A stretch of DNA of 64,000 nt from Xylophilus sp. Leaf220 (GTDB lineage Bacteria; Pseudomonadota; Gammaproteobacteria; Burkholderiales; Burkholderiaceae_C): the NCBI RefSeq assembly GCF_001421705.1, contig NZ_LMKO01000026.1, forward strand, positions 143,787 to 207,786, in the 5' to 3' direction. Below are positions 53,785-63,562 of this stretch, piece after piece. A program made the position numbers and the translations under genes. The stretch's first letter is position 1. Every line of letters begins with the position of its first letter. A model generated the notes under the pieces. The model was not told the DNA's origin. It made no database searches and worked only from the letters and a program-made list of their open reading frames with translations.

Positions 53785-53807
53785 AAAAAAGGGGCCAGAA
53801 GCCCCTT
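53785..53807 (-). terminator. Terminator-like attenuator between rpsB and tsf
   Basis: On the minus strand AAGGGGC pairs with GCCCCTT around a 5-nt loop and a run of Ts follows. It lies 25 bp after the rpsB stop. Partial readthrough would set the S2 to EF-Ts ratio, as proposed in other bacteria. Confidence 0.8.
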
Positions 53808-53831
53808 GCCTGGCAGCGCAGACGGGCTGCC

Positions 53832-54596
53832 TCAGGCGGCAGCGCCTGCTTCCTGCACTTCGACGAATTCGTCGCTGCTGGCGGCTTCGCCGGTCGCGGC
53901 CTTGACGACTTCGTTGCCGGCGCTGGCGCGGCCTTCGAGGATGGCGTCGGCCATGCCGCGGGCGTAGAGCTCGACGGCCTTGGCCGAGTCGTCGTTGCCG
54001 GGAATGACGTAGTCGATGCCTTCAGGCGAGTGGTTGGTGTCGACCACGCCGATCAGCGGAATGCCCAGCTTCTTGGCTTCGGCGATGGCGATCTTGTGGT
54101 AGCCGACGTCGATCACGAAGATCGCGTCCGGCAGGGCCGCCATGTCCTGGATGCCGCCGATGTCCTTCTCGAGCTTGGCGATCTCGCGGGAGAACGTCAG
54201 CTGCTCCTTCTTGGACAGGCCTTCCAGGCCGGTTTCCTGCTGGGCCTTCAGGTCCTTCAGGCGCTTGATCGAGGTCTTGACCGTCTTGAAGTTGGTCAGC
54301 ATGCCGCCGAGCCAGCGCTGGTCGACGAAAGGCACGCCTGCGCGCTGGGCTTCCGACGAGACGATCTCACGGGCCTGGCGCTTGGTGCCGACGAACAGGA
54401 TGGTGCCGCGGTTGGCGGCCAGCTGCTTGGCGAACTTTGCGGCGTCCTGGAAAAGCGGGAGCGACTTTTCCAGGTTGATGATGTGGATCTTGTTGCGATG
54501 GCCGAAGATGTACGGTGCCATCTTGGGGTTCCAGAAGCGGGTCTGGTGGCCGAAATGGACACCGGCTTCCAGCATTTCGCGCATGGTTGCGGACAT
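53832..54596 (-). CDS. rpsB: 30S ribosomal protein S2
   Basis: 254 residues from ATG 54596 ([20 protein letters not shown]). Conserved blocks: [35 protein letters not shown] and [20 protein letters not shown]. It is the first gene of the rpsB-tsf-pyrH-frr run. The frame extends 48 codons upstream but without homology. Confidence 0.98.
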   Translation of the reverse strand: MSATMREMLEAGVHFGHQTRFWNPKMAPYIFGHRNKIHIINLEKSLPLFQDAAKFAKQLAANRGTILFVGTKRQAREIVSSEAQRAGVPFVDQRWLGGMLTNFKTVKTSIKRLKDLKAQQETGLEGLSKKEQLTFSREIAKLEKDIGGIQDMAALPDAIFVIDVGYHKIAIAEAKKLGIPLIGVVDTNHSPEGIDYVIPGNDDSAKAVELYARGMADAILEGRASAGNEVVKAATGEAASSDEFVEVQEAGAAA

Positions 54597-54599
54597 AGT

Positions 54600-54759
54600 G
54601 ATAACTCCGAAGGTTGGGTCTGAAATCCAGTCCTCATTCGCGGCGGGGCGCCGCGACACCTTGAGGTGGACTGGTTTGCGATTTGCCTCGCCAGAAAAAG
54701 CCCTGCGGGCCCGTCCGGCGAAACCCAAAGAGTATAGCATGCCGGGTTATCCCCGATCG
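54600..54759 (-). promoter_or_regulatory. rpsB promoter and leader
   Basis: TATACT (54736-54731 on the minus strand) is a good -10; the -35 is weak. The leader would be about 130 nt, long enough for S2 autoregulation known from other bacteria. No defined S2-binding fold can be proved here. Confidence 0.5.
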
Positions 54760-54861
54760 CCACATCGCCCGCGCGCCCGGCTGCCCGGGCCACTCCGAAT
54801 TCCATAGCACGATGCCGAGACACCGCAAGCCCTTCCCGTTCACCGGACCGGGCCCGATTCC

Positions 54862-56067
54862 ATGAACATCGCGATCGTCGGCGCCGGCTTTTCCGGCATC
54901 GCCACCGCCTGCGAGCTGGCCTCGGACGGCCATGCGGTGACCGTCTTCGAGCGCCGCGCCGCCGCCGCCGAGGAAGCGAGTTTCGGCCATGCCGGCATGG
55001 TGGCACCCGGCTGCGCCTGGGCCCGCCTGGGCAGCGAGGCGATTCCCCTGCGCGAGAGCGGCCTGGTCCCCTCGGGCTGGGCCTGGCACCGCCAGCAGCG
55101 CGCGGCCCGCGCCGACGGCGAAGGCGACGCCGAGCGCCTGGCGCTGGCCGCCTTCAGCCAGGAACGCCTGCGCATCGTGGCCGCCGCCCTGGAACTGCAC
55201 TACCAGAAGGCCGACGGGGTACTGGTGCTGGTGCGCACCGAAAAAGACCGCCGCCGCCTGGCCCCCGCCTGGGACCGGCTGCGCGAAGCCGGCCGCACCG
55301 CCAACGAAGCACCGCCCGAGGCCTTCCGCACCCTGGAGCCCGGCCTGAACGCCGACACCGCGCTCAGCGCCGCCATCCACCTGCCCGGCGACGAGGTGGG
55401 CAACTGCCGCCAGTTCGCGTTGCTGCTGCGGGCCGAGGCGGAGCGCCACGGCGTCGTCTTCGCCTTCAACACGCCGGTGGCCCGGGTGGCGGGCGGCACG
55501 CCGGCCACGGTGGTGCTCGAGGGCGAGGCCCGGCCCCGCGCCTTCGACGCCGTCGTGCTCTGCGCCGGCATGGGTGCCCCGGCGCTGCTGCAGGGCCTGG
55601 GCCCGCGCCGGCTGCCCTTCGACACGCTGCACGGCTATTCGCTCAGCGCCGCGATCCGCGAGCCGCTGCACGCGCCCTACAGCGCGGTGGTCGATGCCGC
55701 CACCGGCGCCAGCATCGTGCGCCTGGGCGACCGGATCCGGGTGGCCGGCGCCACCCACATCGGCACGATGAACGAATCCCGCCGCCAGACCGCGATGCAG
55801 TCGCTCTACCAGATGCTGCACCGCTGGTTCCCGGGCGCCGCCCGCCTCTCGACCGGCGTGCAGGAGTGGCACGGCGAGCGGCTGGTACTGCCGGACGAGC
55901 GGCCGCTGCTCGGCCCCTCGGGCTCGCCGGGCGTCTGGCTGCACCTGGCCAGCGGCGGACACGGCTGGACCTTCGCCAGCGGATCGGCCCGGCTGCTGGC
56001 CGACGCGATCGGCGGACAGCCCACCGCCCTGCCGCTCGCGCCCTACTCCATCGCCCGGTTCGACTGA
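54862..56067 (+). CDS. FAD-dependent oxidoreductase, DadA-like
   Basis: 401 residues of the DAO family. The FAD Rossmann motif is IVGAGFSGIATACELA, and the late FAD loop is ASGGHGWTFASGSARLLAD. It resembles the D-amino acid dehydrogenase small subunit DadA, which oxidises D-amino acids and passes electrons to quinone. No dadX racemase is near, so the substrate is uncertain. It is divergent from rpsB and 26 bp upstream of nnr, perhaps co-transcribed. Confidence 0.82.
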   Translation: MNIAIVGAGFSGIATACELASDGHAVTVFERRAAAAEEASFGHAGMVAPGCAWARLGSEAIPLRESGLVPSGWAWHRQQRAARADGEGDAERLALAAFSQERLRIVAAALELHYQKADGVLVLVRTEKDRRRLAPAWDRLREAGRTANEAPPEAFRTLEPGLNADTALSAAIHLPGDEVGNCRQFALLLRAEAERHGVVFAFNTPVARVAGGTPATVVLEGEARPRAFDAVVLCAGMGAPALLQGLGPRRLPFDTLHGYSLSAAIREPLHAPYSAVVDAATGASIVRLGDRIRVAGATHIGTMNESRRQTAMQSLYQMLHRWFPGAARLSTGVQEWHGERLVLPDERPLLGPSGSPGVWLHLASGGHGWTFASGSARLLADAIGGQPTALPLAPYSIARFD

Positions 56068-56093
56068 GATCGACCAGGACGCCGAGAACCACC

Positions 56094-57659
56094 ATGCTCC
56101 AGCGCATCCTCGCCGACCGGGCCCATCCGCTCCACGACACGGCGGCCACGCGGCGCATCGAGGCGGCGGCGCTGGCCGGTGCGCCGCCGGATGCGCTGAT
56201 GCAGCGGGCCGGCGCCGCGGTGGCGCGGCTGGCCCAGGCCCTAGCGCCGCATGCGCGCCGCATCTGGATCGCCTGCGGCCCGGGCAACAACGGCGGCGAC
56301 GGGCTGGAGGCGGCGGTGCAACTGCGCCGCGCCGGGCGGCCGGTGTGCGTGACGCACTGGGCCGATCCGGCACGGCTGCCGGCCGACGCCCGTGCGGCGC
56401 TGGAGCGCGCCCGGGCCGCGAGCGTCGACTTCGTTGCGCCGCCTGCGCCCGGCACGCTGTCGCAGCAGGACCTCTGCATCGATGCGCTGCTGGGCATCGG
56501 CGGCGCGCCGCGGCCGGCCCCGCAGACAGACCCCGGCACCCCCGGCCGTGGCGATGCCCTGCCCCCCGACTGGCTCGACGCGGCCCTGGACGCCATGGCG
56601 CAGGCCGGCGCACCGGTGCTGGCCATCGACCTGCCTTCGGGCCTGGGGGCCGACACCGGCGCCTATGCTACTAAAACAATAGCTGACAGCCGGCGCGGAT
56701 CGCCGGCTGCAGCCCTGTTTCATGCAGATTCCACCCTGAGCCTGCTGACCCTCAAGCCCGGACTCTTCACCGCCGAAGGCCGCGACCGCGCCGGCAGCGT
56801 GTGGCTCGACACCCTGGGCGTGACCGACGATGCGGCCGCGCCGGCCACCGCCTGGCTCTCCGGCCCGGCCGCCGCACCGCGCCGCAGCCACGCGTCGCAC
56901 AAGGGCAGCTTCGGCGACGTGGCGGTGCTGGGCGGCGAAGGCATCGGCCACCGGGGCCGGGGCATGGCGGGCGCGGCGGTGCTGGCGGCCACCGCGGCGC
57001 TGCATGCCGGCGCGGGCCGGGTGCTGCTGGCGCTGCTCGACGGCAATGCCGGCTTCGGCCTCGACGTGTCGCAGCCCGAACTCATGCTGCGCACGCCCGA
57101 CGCGCTGGACCTGGACGACGGCGCCCTCGTCTGCGGCTGCGGCGGTGGCGAGGCGCTGCGCAGCCACCTGCCCCGGGTGCTGGACCGAGCCGCGCGGCTC
57201 GTGCTGGATGCCGACGCCCTGAACCTGGTCGCCGCCGACGCCGGCCTGCAGCAGCGCCTGGCACGGCGCGCGGCGGCCGGCCACGCGACCGTGCTGACGC
57301 CGCATCCGCTGGAGGCCGCGCGCCTGCTGGGCACCGACACGCAGGCGGTGCAGGGCGATCGGCTGGCCGCGGCGCGCCGCTTGGCGGAGCGCTTCGGCTG
57401 CGCTGTCGTGGTCAAGGGCTCGGGCAGCATCGTCGCGGCGCCGGGGCGGCTGCCACGGATCAACCCGACCGGCAACGGCCGCCTGGCCACCGCCGGCACC
57501 GGCGATGTGCTGGCCGGCATGGTGGGCGCCCGCCTGGCCGCCGGGCTGGAGGCGTTCGACGCGGCGGCCGACGCGGCATACACCCACGGCGCGCTGGCCG
57601 ATGGCTGGCCGATGGACTTGCCGCTGACGGCCGGAGCACTGGCCCGCCGGCACGGCTAG
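56094..57659 (+). CDS. nnr: Bifunctional NAD(P)H-hydrate epimerase / dehydratase
   Basis: Repairs hydrated NAD(P)H. 521 residues in two domains. The N-terminal epimerase (NnrE, residues about 1-220) has WIACGPGNNGGDGLEA and AIDLPSGLGADTG. The C-terminal ADP/ATP-dependent dehydratase (NnrD, about 235-520) has KGSFGDVAVLGGEGIGHRG and NPTGNGRLATAGTGDVLAGM. Compared with E. coli Nnr, about 13 extra residues near 190-207 (ATKTIADSRRGSPAAALF region) are encoded by an in-frame copy of the dispersed palindromic element (56665-56717). Confidence 0.95.
   Translation: MLQRILADRAHPLHDTAATRRIEAAALAGAPPDALMQRAGAAVARLAQALAPHARRIWIACGPGNNGGDGLEAAVQLRRAGRPVCVTHWADPARLPADARAALERARAASVDFVAPPAPGTLSQQDLCIDALLGIGGAPRPAPQTDPGTPGRGDALPPDWLDAALDAMAQAGAPVLAIDLPSGLGADTGAYATKTIADSRRGSPAAALFHADSTLSLLTLKPGLFTAEGRDRAGSVWLDTLGVTDDAAAPATAWLSGPAAAPRRSHASHKGSFGDVAVLGGEGIGHRGRGMAGAAVLAATAALHAGAGRVLLALLDGNAGFGLDVSQPELMLRTPDALDLDDGALVCGCGGGEALRSHLPRVLDRAARLVLDADALNLVAADAGLQQRLARRAAAGHATVLTPHPLEAARLLGTDTQAVQGDRLAAARRLAERFGCAVVVKGSGSIVAAPGRLPRINPTGNGRLATAGTGDVLAGMVGARLAAGLEAFDAAADAAYTHGALADGWPMDLPLTAGALARRHG
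56665..56717 (-). repeat. Dispersed palindromic element, copy G (in frame inside nnr)
   Basis: In reverse orientation: CAGGGCTGCAGCC, then the hairpin GCCGGCG...CGCCGGC, then the palindrome whose plus-strand form is GCTAC-TAAAACA-ATAGC (56667-56683). The nnr frame stays open through it. The extra residues fall in a loop just after the epimerase DLPSGL motif, where they may be tolerated. Confidence 0.75.
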
Positions 57660-57817
57660 CAGGCTGCCCGACGGAAGAAAGGCCGTCGATCGCTGACCGG
57701 CACCAGAGGCCATCGCGACGCCGGCAAGACCGGTTTGCTGCGGACCGACTCGAGCGCGCGACGCTCCCGGCGCCTGGAGACCTTCCGCAGCCCGCCCGCC
57801 CGTCGCCCCCCGGAGGA
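57660..57817. other. Gap between convergent nnr and SDR genes
   Basis: 158 bp, GC-rich. No gene, clear terminator or known repeat is seen. Confidence 0.4.
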
Positions 57818-58588
57818 TCAGCCGCGTCCCGCGAAAGGCATCTTGGTCGCCATCACCGTGTGGAACATCACGTTCGCCTCCAGCGGCAGGTTGGCCATGT
57901 AGCGCACCGATTCGCCGACGATCGCCACGTCGATCAGCGGTTCGGCGGCGGTGGTGCCGTTGGCCTGCAGCACGCCGCGGGCCATGCGCTCGGCCAGGCC
58001 GGTGAGCGCGTTGCCGACATCGATCTGGCCCACCGCGATGTCGTGCACCCGGCCATCGAGCGCGGCCGTCTTGGTCAGGCCCGACACGCCGTGCTTGGTC
58101 GCGGTGTAGGCGACGGAATGGGGCCGCGGCGTGGTGGCCGAGATCGATCCGTTGTTGATGATGCGGCCGCCGCGCGGGCTCTGGTCCTTCATCGTGCGGA
58201 AGGCTTCGCGCAGGCACAGGAACATGCCGGTCAGGTTGACGTCGACCACCTCCTGCCAGCGCGCCAGGCTCAGGTCCTCGATCGGGCTGGTCGCGCTGAT
58301 GCCGGCGTTGTTGAACAGCAGGTCGACCCGGCCGAAGCGCTGCACCGCCGCCCGGAACAGCGCGGCGACCGCCGCCTCGTCGCTCACGTCGGTCGGCACC
58401 GCCAGCACCCGTGCGGCGTCGGGCGCCAGCGCCGCCACCTCGGCCAGCGGCTCAGGCCGGCGGCTGGCCAGCACGACGCGCCAGCCGTCGTCCAGCAGGG
58501 CGAGCGCCGCGGCCCGGCCGATGCCGGTGCCCGCGCCGGTGACGATGGCGACACCGCGTTCGGTACGGTGGGTGGCGGAAGCTGTCAT
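57818..58588 (-). CDS. SDR family oxidoreductase
   Basis: 256 residues. The NAD(P) motif is [14 protein letters not shown] near residue 17, with NNAG in [13 protein letters not shown]. The catalytic Ser is in NNGSISATT and the Tyr-Lys pair in AYTATKHG. It belongs to the classical short-chain dehydrogenases. The R after VLAS (VLASRRPEP) hints at NADP preference. The substrate is unknown. It stands alone: rnr is 201 bp upstream with its own orientation and no coupling. Confidence 0.88.
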   Translation of the reverse strand: MTASATHRTERGVAIVTGAGTGIGRAAALALLDDGWRVVLASRRPEPLAEVAALAPDAARVLAVPTDVSDEAAVAALFRAAVQRFGRVDLLFNNAGISATSPIEDLSLARWQEVVDVNLTGMFLCLREAFRTMKDQSPRGGRIINNGSISATTPRPHSVAYTATKHGVSGLTKTAALDGRVHDIAVGQIDVGNALTGLAERMARGVLQANGTTAAEPLIDVAIVGESVRYMANLPLEANVMFHTVMATKMPFAGRG

Positions 58589-58789
58589 GGTGTGTCTCCT
58601 GGTAGGTTTCGTGGATCGAATGGGCGGCGCCGCAGGCTGCAGGGCGTGCGGCGACATCTTCTGTGGGATGGAATCGCCTGCCGCACGCACGCCGGCGGCC
58701 TGGCAGGCTCCGGGCACGGTGCGGCGAGGAACGTGGCCCGGCCTCGGCCGGACCCGGCCGGACCCCGGCTCCGCACGGCCGCGACGCGC
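58589..58789. other. Gap between the SDR gene and rnr
   Basis: 201 bp without a gene. The SDR promoter must lie here or in the rnr 3' end, but no -10 stands out. CGGCCGGACCCGG-type tracts near 58740-58770 form weak GC-rich dyads. Confidence 0.3.
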
Positions 58790-61063
58790 TCAGCGACGCG
58801 GCTTGCGCGCCTTGTTCTTGCCCAGCGCGCCCTTGACAGAGGCCTTCAGCGCCTGGATCGGCGAGCGCGCTGGCTGCGCCGATGGGGTCGACTCCTCGGC
58901 CCGCGCGCCGCGGTTCTTGCGCGGACGGGAGGCACGGCTGTCGGATGCGCCACCGGCCGCGGCATCCGTGTCGCGGCCGCCCTTGTCGCGCATCGCGCGG
59001 GACACCAGGTCTTCGCCTTCCCGCACCAGGCGGAAATCGATCTTGCGGCCGTCGAGGTCGACCCGGCTCACCTGCACCCGCAGGCGGGAGCCGACGGCGT
59101 AGCGGATGCCGGTGCGCTCGCCGCGCAGTTCCTGGCGCGCCTCGTCGAAGCGGAAGTACTCGCCGCCCAGTTCGGTGATGTGGACCAGGCCCTCGACGTA
59201 CATCGCATCGAGCGTGACAAAGATGCCGAAGCTGGTGCAGGCGGTGACGACGCCGCCGTACTCCTCACCGAGGTGCTCGCGCATGTACTTGCACTTGAGC
59301 CAGGCCTCGACGTCGCGGCTGGCCTCGTCGGCGCGGCGCTCGTTGGCGCTGCAGTGCAGGCCTGCGGCCTGCCAGGCCTGCATCGCCTCGGGACTGGCGA
59401 CTACCTTCATCGGCTTCTGCTCGGGCGCCTTCACCCGCTGCGCCAGGCGCTTGGCCAGCTTGGCATGCGCCTCGCCGGGCGTCGGCAGGCCGGGCAGCTG
59501 GTAGGTGGTCTTGCCCAGGATCGCCTTGATCACCCGGTGCACCAGCAGGTCGGGGTAGCGGCGGATCGGGCTGGTGAAGTGGGTGTAGGCCTCGTACGCC
59601 AGGCCGAAGTGGCCGCTGTTGAACGGGGTGTAGATCGCCTGCTGCATCGAGCGCAGCAGCATCGTGTGGATCTGCTGCGCGTCGGGACGGTCCTTCGTGG
59701 CCTGGGCCACCGCCTGGAATTCGCCCGGCACCGGATCGTCGCCGATGGTGATGCCGACGCCCATCGCCTTCAGGTAGTTGCGCAGGATCTCCTTCTTCTC
59801 GGGCGTCGGGCCTTCGTGCACCCGGTAGAGGCCGGGCTGGTTGCCCTGCAGGATGAAGTCGGCGCTGCAGACGTTGGCGGCGAGCATCGCCTCCTCGATC
59901 AGGCGGTGGGCCTCGTTGCGGGTACGCGGCACGATCTTCTCGATGCGGCCGTTCTCGTCGCAGACGATCTGCGTCTCGGTGGTCTCGAAATCGACCGCGC
60001 CGCGCACGCCGCGGGCGCCCAGCAAGGCCCGGTAGACGTCCGACAGGTTGAGCAGGTCGGTCACCCGGTCCTTGCGCTTGGCCGCCTCGGGACCGCGGGT
60101 GTTCGAGAGGATCGCCGCCACCTCGGCATAGGTGAAGCGCGCATGGCTGAACATCACCGCCGGATAGAACTGGTAGGCGTGCACTTCGCCCTTGGCTGTC
60201 ACCAGCATGTCGCAGACCATGCAGAGCCGCTCGACCTCGGGGTTGAGCGAACACAGGCCGTTCGACAGCTTCTCCGGCAGCATCGGGATCACCCGGCGCG
60301 GGAAGTAGACGCTGGTGGCGCGGTCGTAGGCGTCGATGTCGATGGCGTTGCCGGTGTGCACGTAGTGGCTCACGTCGGCGATCGCCACCAGCAGGCGCCA
60401 GCCGTTGGCACGGCCGATCTTGGCCGGCTCGCAGTACACAGCGTCGTCGAAGTCGCGCGCGTCCTCGCCGTCGATGGTGACCAGGGGCACGTCGCGCAGG
60501 TCGACCCGGTTGCGGTGGTCCTGCGGACGCACCTTGTCGGGCAGGCCCTTGGCCAGCGCCAGGCATTCGTCCGAGAACTCGTGCGGCACGCCGTACTTGC
60601 GCACCGCGATCTCGATCTCCATGCCCGGATCGTCCACCTCGCCCAGCACCTCGACCACGCGGCCGACCGGCTGGCCGTACAGCGCCGGCAGCTCGGTCAG
60701 CTCCACCACCACCACCTGGCCCGGCTTGGCGACGCCGGTCGCGCCCTTGGGGATCAGGATGTCCTGTCCGTAGCGCTTGTCCTCTGGCGCCACCAGCCAG
60801 ACGCCGCTCTCCTGCAGCAGCCGGCCGATCAGCGGCTGCGGCGGCCGCTCGACGATCTCCAGCACCCGGCCCTCGGGGCGGCCCTTGCGGTCGTGCCGCA
60901 CGATGCGGGCCTTGACCCGGTCCTTGTGCAGCACCGCCCGCATCTCGTTCGAGGGCAGGAACACGTCCGATTGGCCGTCGTCCCGCAGCAGGAAACCATG
61001 GCCGTCACGGTGTCCCTGGACGGTCGCGATAAATTCTTCCAACAAGTTTTTTTGTTCGCTCAT
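58790..61063 (-). CDS. rnr: Ribonuclease R
   Basis: 757-residue 3'-5' exoribonuclease that degrades structured RNA. Order: cold-shock domains (residues about 1-200), catalytic RNB domain with DGEDARDFDDAVYCE (acidic cluster) and HFTSPIRRYPDLLVHR, S1 domain (GGVVTACTSFGIFVTLD), then a basic tail rich in Lys/Arg (ASRPRKNRGARAEES, KKNK-type end). Start ATG 61063. Its first codons overlap the divergent tRNA-Leu promoter. Confidence 0.97.
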   Translation of the reverse strand: MSEQKNLLEEFIATVQGHRDGHGFLLRDDGQSDVFLPSNEMRAVLHKDRVKARIVRHDRKGRPEGRVLEIVERPPQPLIGRLLQESGVWLVAPEDKRYGQDILIPKGATGVAKPGQVVVVELTELPALYGQPVGRVVEVLGEVDDPGMEIEIAVRKYGVPHEFSDECLALAKGLPDKVRPQDHRNRVDLRDVPLVTIDGEDARDFDDAVYCEPAKIGRANGWRLLVAIADVSHYVHTGNAIDIDAYDRATSVYFPRRVIPMLPEKLSNGLCSLNPEVERLCMVCDMLVTAKGEVHAYQFYPAVMFSHARFTYAEVAAILSNTRGPEAAKRKDRVTDLLNLSDVYRALLGARGVRGAVDFETTETQIVCDENGRIEKIVPRTRNEAHRLIEEAMLAANVCSADFILQGNQPGLYRVHEGPTPEKKEILRNYLKAMGVGITIGDDPVPGEFQAVAQATKDRPDAQQIHTMLLRSMQQAIYTPFNSGHFGLAYEAYTHFTSPIRRYPDLLVHRVIKAILGKTTYQLPGLPTPGEAHAKLAKRLAQRVKAPEQKPMKVVASPEAMQAWQAAGLHCSANERRADEASRDVEAWLKCKYMREHLGEEYGGVVTACTSFGIFVTLDAMYVEGLVHITELGGEYFRFDEARQELRGERTGIRYAVGSRLRVQVSRVDLDGRKIDFRLVREGEDLVSRAMRDKGGRDTDAAAGGASDSRASRPRKNRGARAEESTPSAQPARSPIQALKASVKGALGKNKARKPRR

Positions 61064-61079
61064 TTTTTCTGTGTATAAT
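61052..61079 (+). promoter_or_regulatory. Promoter of tRNA-Leu(CAG)
   Basis: TTGTTC (61052-61057), 16 bp, TATAAT (61074-61079). The start site would be near 61086, eleven bases before the tRNA. The -35 lies inside the first codons of the divergent rnr gene. Confidence 0.7.
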
Positions 61080-61096
61080 CGTGTTTTTCCTGAAAT

Positions 61097-61181
<85 letters not shown>

Positions 61182-61216
61182 AGTTTGATAGTAGCCAAAC
61201 GGCTGCAGTTTTTGAA

Positions 61217-61247
61217 AAGCCGCTGAAGTTTCTTCAGCGGCTTTTTT
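61217..61247 (+). terminator. Intrinsic terminator after tRNA-Leu
   Basis: AAGCCGCTGAAG and CTTCAGCGGCTT form a perfect 12-bp stem with a 3-nt loop, followed by six Ts. A shorter T-run on the other strand could also help stop rimO, though rimO ends at 61361, about 110 bp away. Confidence 0.92.
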
Positions 61248-61360
61248 CTTGCCCGAAAGCTTCGTGCTGCCTAGCAGATCGCCGCCGGTGCCCGCCGCGG
61301 CGGGCACCGGCGCATGGCACGCCGCGGGGTGCGGAATCGCCATGCGCCGGGTGGGTCCCG

Positions 61361-62767
61361 TCATAGGGGCTGGGCCACCAGGTCGTGCCCGTCGGTGCCG
61401 ACGATGCGGGCCCGGGTGAACTCGCCCACCTTCAGCGTCTTGCTGATCTTCTCCGGCGGCAGGAGCCGCACGGTGCCGTCGATCTCCGGCGCGTCCGCGT
61501 AGCTGCGGCCCACCCCGCCCTTGCGACCCAGCGCGGGTGCCGAATCGACCAGCACCTGCATCGTGGCGCCGACCCGCTTCTGCAGCTTGGCGGCCGACAC
61601 CTCCTCGGCCACCGCCATGAAGCGGGCGCGGCGCTCTTCGCGCTCTTCGATCGGCAGCATGCCGGGGATGTCGTTGGCCGTGGCGCCGGTCACCGCGCTG
61701 TAGGCGAAGCAGCCGGCACGGTCGATCTGCGCCTCGCGCACAAAATCGAGCAGGTGCTGGAACTCGGCCTCGGTCTCGCCGGGGAAGCCGGCGATGAAGG
61801 TGCTGCGCACCACGATCTCGGGGCAGGCGGCGCGCCAGCGCTCGATCCGCTCCAGGTTGCGCTCGCCGCTGGCGGGCCGCTTCATGCGGCGCAGCACGGC
61901 GGGGTGGCTGTGCTGGAACGGCACGTCGAGATAGGGCAAGGCCAGGCCCTGGGCCATCAGCGGCACCACCTCGTCGACGCTCGGGTACGGGTACACGTAG
62001 TGCAGGCGGACCCAGGCGCCGTAGGGCTCGGCCATCTCGCCCAGGGCCTGCACCAGTTCCAGCATCCGGGTCTTGACCGGGCGGCCGTCGAAGAAGCCGG
62101 TGCGGTACTTCACGTCGACGCCGTAGGCCGAGGTGTCCTGGCTGATCACCAGCAGTTCCTTCACCCCGCCCTCGAACAGCGCGCGGGCCTCCTTCAGCAC
62201 GTCGCCGATCGGCCGCGACACCAGGTCGCCGCGCATCGAAGGAATGATGCAGAAGGTGCAGCGGTGGTTGCAGCCCTCGCTGATCTTCAGGTAGGCGTAG
62301 TGCTTGGGGGTGAGCTTGATGCCCGCCACGCCGAAGCTGTCGGGCACCAGGTCGATGAACGGGTCGTGCGGCTTCGGCAGGTTCAGGTGCACCGCGTCCA
62401 TCACCTCCTGCGTGGCATGCGGGCCGGTGACGGCCAGCACGCTCGGGTGCATCTCGCGCACCATGTTGCCGCCGCCGTCGCCGGCGCGGGCACCCAGGCA
62501 GCCGGTGACGATCACCTTGCCGTTGGCCGCCAATGCCTCGCCGATGGTGTCGAGGCTTTCGCGCACCGCATCGTCGATGAAGCCGCAGGTGTTGACGATC
62601 ACCAGGTCGGCGCCCTCGAAGGTCTTGGAGGTCTGGTAACCCTCGGCACTCAGCTGGGTGAGGATCAGCTCGGAATCGGTCAATGCCTTGGGGCAACCCA
62701 GGCTGACGAAGCCGACGCGGGGCGCGCCGGTATGGATCGGGGGGGGTGGGGAGAGGACTTCGCTCAT
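61361..62767 (-). CDS. rimO: Ribosomal protein S12 methylthiotransferase RimO
   Basis: 468 residues. The N-terminal domain has the three cluster-II cysteines in [17 protein letters not shown] and TGCLGA. The radical-SAM triad is in [16 protein letters not shown] domain is at the C-terminus. It adds a methylthio group to an Asp of S12. It starts 49 bp downstream of the phaR stop; both are on the minus strand and may be co-transcribed. Confidence 0.97.
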   Translation of the reverse strand: MSEVLSPPPPIHTGAPRVGFVSLGCPKALTDSELILTQLSAEGYQTSKTFEGADLVIVNTCGFIDDAVRESLDTIGEALAANGKVIVTGCLGARAGDGGGNMVREMHPSVLAVTGPHATQEVMDAVHLNLPKPHDPFIDLVPDSFGVAGIKLTPKHYAYLKISEGCNHRCTFCIIPSMRGDLVSRPIGDVLKEARALFEGGVKELLVISQDTSAYGVDVKYRTGFFDGRPVKTRMLELVQALGEMAEPYGAWVRLHYVYPYPSVDEVVPLMAQGLALPYLDVPFQHSHPAVLRRMKRPASGERNLERIERWRAACPEIVVRSTFIAGFPGETEAEFQHLLDFVREAQIDRAGCFAYSAVTGATANDIPGMLPIEEREERRARFMAVAEEVSAAKLQKRVGATMQVLVDSAPALGRKGGVGRSYADAPEIDGTVRLLPPEKISKTLKVGEFTRARIVGTDGHDLVAQPL

Positions 62768-62816
62768 CCCCGTATTGTCGGCGTTCCGGGCCGGCGGCCC
62801 CTGCGGCGGGGCAAAT

Positions 62817-63359
62817 TCAACGCTTGAGGCCCAGCGCGTCGAACATCTGCTCCGTCTGCTTCTGCATCTGTTCCTGCATCTGCAGGAAGGTGTTCTTCGA
62901 CTGCTCGGCGTAGTTGCTCATCATGCCCTGGGTCAGCGGCGACTGGGTGTTGAGGAACTGGGTCCACATCGCGGGCGTCAGGCCCTTCGACTGCTCGGCC
63001 AGCTTGGCCTGGATGTCGGTGAATGCCTGCACGTTCTTCTCGAGGTAGACGCCCATGAAGCCCTGCATCGCGTGGCCGTAGAAGCGGATGATGTTGGAGA
63101 GCACCGCCTCGCTGAACATCGGCGCGCCGCCGGCCTCCTCCTCCAGGATGATCTGCAGCAGGATGCTGCGGGTCAGGTCCTCGCCGGTCTTGGCGTCGCG
63201 CACCGAGAACGCCGCGCTCTCCAGCACCAGCCGCCGCACCTCGGTCAGCGTGATGTAGCTGGAGGTCTCGGTGTCGTACAGCCGGCGGTTCGGGTACTTC
63301 TTGATCACCCGCGCCGCACCGCCTTCGGGCTTCGGTCCTGCGATTTTCTTGCTCTGCAC
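62817..63359 (-). CDS. phaR: Polyhydroxyalkanoate synthesis repressor PhaR
   Basis: 180 residues. The N-terminal PHB_acc DNA-binding domain is [20 protein letters not shown] near residue 13. The accumulation-regulator domain follows ([20 protein letters not shown]). The C-terminus is a Gln/Met-rich coiled coil ([18 protein letters not shown]). It binds PHB granules and represses phasin and pha genes. No pha synthesis genes lie in this window. Confidence 0.93.
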   Translation of the reverse strand: MQSKKIAGPKPEGGAARVIKKYPNRRLYDTETSSYITLTEVRRLVLESAAFSVRDAKTGEDLTRSILLQIILEEEAGGAPMFSEAVLSNIIRFYGHAMQGFMGVYLEKNVQAFTDIQAKLAEQSKGLTPAMWTQFLNTQSPLTQGMMSNYAEQSKNTFLQMQEQMQKQTEQMFDALGLKR

Positions 63360-63562
63360 TGCGTGACTCCTGCTGGGGCTCGGGCCCGGGTTCCACGCTC
63401 GGTCCTCCCTTGCGTGCAGCCCATTCTAGAGACGGCCGGTGCCGGCCTTTCCCTAGATTAACCCTGATGCACGGGGCACCGGACCGGACCTGCGCCGGGG
63501 CCTTCCGCCACCGCCCTCCACAATACCGATCCCCGCCGCGCTTCCCAGGTACGCCCTCTCCC

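Noticed and set aside
56801-61078. A 1425-residue open frame on the plus strand opposite nnr and rnr
   Set aside because: It crosses nnr out of frame and runs antisense to the SDR gene and rnr. No domain or signal is seen, and the real genes on both strands explain it.
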